Shown in pieces: positions 63,458 to 64,000 of a DNA stretch of 64,000 nucleotides. The position numbers and the translations under genes are program-made. Below the pieces are notes generated by a model. The model did no database searches. It was not told the DNA's origin and worked only from the letters and a program-made list of their open reading frames with translations. The first letter of the stretch is position 1, and every line of letters starts with the position of its first letter. The stretch lies in the NCBI GenBank assembly GCA_016342745.1, contig JAEINT010000001.1, forward strand, positions 310,001 to 374,000, read 5' to 3'. This DNA comes from Labilibaculum sp. (lineage in GTDB: Bacteria; Bacteroidota; Bacteroidia; Bacteroidales; Marinifilaceae).

Positions 63458-64000
63458 ATGAGGAATAGCAAGCAACCAATAGGAGTTTTTGATTCAGGAT
63501 ATGGAGGATTAACCATTTTAAATGAATTGTTGAATGAATTACCTGAGTACGATTTTATTTACTTAGGTGATAATGCTAGAAGTCCTTATGGTACAAGATC
63601 GTTTGATGTTGTTTATGATTACACTTTAGAGGCTGTTGAAAAGCTTTTCTCCATGGGGTGTGAGTTGGTGATTCTTGCTTGTAATACTGCCTCAGCAAAA
63701 GCCTTGCGTACCATACAGCAGTGTGATTTACCAAAGATTAGTTCAAGTAAAAGGGTGTTGGGTGTTATTCGTCCAAGTGTTGAAGCTGTTTCTGATATCA
63801 CAAAAAGCAATCATATTGGAGTCCTAGGAACTGTTGGGACTGTTCGTTCCAATTCATATCCATTGGAAATTAACAAATTATTTCCTAGCGTGACTGTCGT
63901 TCAAGAGGCCTGTCCAATGTGGGTTCCCTTGGTCGAAAACAATGAGTTTAATACAATTGGGGGTAAGTTCTTTATTCAAAAGAACATACAGACTTTGTTA
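63458..64000 (+). CDS. murI: Glutamate racemase, cut off by the window end
   Basis: Provides D-glutamate for peptidoglycan. The ATG at 63458 opens a frame that runs to the window end with no stop (181 codons visible of about 270). It starts MRNSKQPIGVFDSGYGGLTI, with the conserved Asp in FDSGYGG, NARSPYGTRS, the first catalytic cysteine in LACNTASAKAL, and the second in EACPMWVPLVE. So the active-site halves are both present. It follows the Skp pair, keeping with the cell-envelope theme. Confidence 0.93.
   Translation, partial: MRNSKQPIGVFDSGYGGLTILNELLNELPEYDFIYLGDNARSPYGTRSFDVVYDYTLEAVEKLFSMGCELVILACNTASAKALRTIQQCDLPKISSSKRVLGVIRPSVEAVSDITKSNHIGVLGTVGTVRSNSYPLEINKLFPSVTVVQEACPMWVPLVENNEFNTIGGKFFIQKNIQTLL

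Overview
This window is AT-rich chromosomal DNA from a member of the Bacteroidota. The evidence is the gliding-motility pair gldE/gldD next to ssb and mutY, the Bacteroidota-type small DUF families (DUF4870, DUF4924, DUF6089), a tiny AURKAIP1/COX24-type basic protein, a zinc-free (C-minus) L36, TonB-dependent uptake with a carboxypeptidase-regulatory-like N-terminal domain, and recurrent TAnnTTTG promoter elements with little Shine-Dalgarno signal. A free-living, probably marine relative of the Marinilabiliales/Marinifilaceae is my guess; nothing here fixes the genus.

Layout. 1-606 has no recognisable gene, although it sits directly upstream of infA, where secY and map are usually found. 607-4059 is the end of the ribosomal-protein/RNA-polymerase cluster (infA, rpmJ, rpsM, rpsK, rpsD, rpoA, rplQ), followed by eno. 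5.6-18 kb carries housekeeping genes (ettA, hisS, tkt, ychF) mixed with an orphan receiver protein, an ECF sigma/membrane protein/Spy-like operon and a von Willebrand A plus transglutaminase pair. 18.1-20.7 kb has a fluoride channel, a DUF190 gene and a PafA-like phosphatase homologue whose metal site looks dismantled. 20.7-27.2 kb holds a phosphopantetheinyl transferase, gldD, gldE, ssb, mutY, HU, the tiny basic protein and RNase G. 27.3-32 kb has dsbD, a FAD-dependent oxidoreductase behind a hairpin leader, and an orphan PAS histidine kinase.

The most distinctive accessory unit is 32.1-39.9 kb: a LacI-family regulator, tandem palindromic operators, a TonB-dependent receptor, a P-loop kinase, a GH13 subfamily-18 phosphorylase and an MFS transporter. 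The layout resembles the Xanthomonas sux sucrose locus, with the amylosucrase replaced by a kinase plus a phosphorylase. My reading is that a sugar enters unphosphorylated, is phosphorylated by the kinase and is then cleaved to glucose-1-phosphate, with sucrose the leading candidate.

40-46.6 kb has a two-CW protein, a DNPH1-DUF4269 fusion, two exported proteins of unknown function, lnt, an EamA transporter and DUF4924. 46.6-56 kb is mostly housekeeping: an S4-domain protein, pth, rplY, prs, engB, manA, udk, a DEDDy exonuclease and pdxJ. 56.3-64 kb is a conserved run (CBS protein, nadK, DUF6089, uppS, bamA, two Skp-like chaperones, murI) linking NADP supply, undecaprenyl carrier, outer-membrane protein assembly and D-glutamate; murI runs off the window end. 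I saw no tRNA, rRNA, CRISPR array, prophage or intact insertion sequence.
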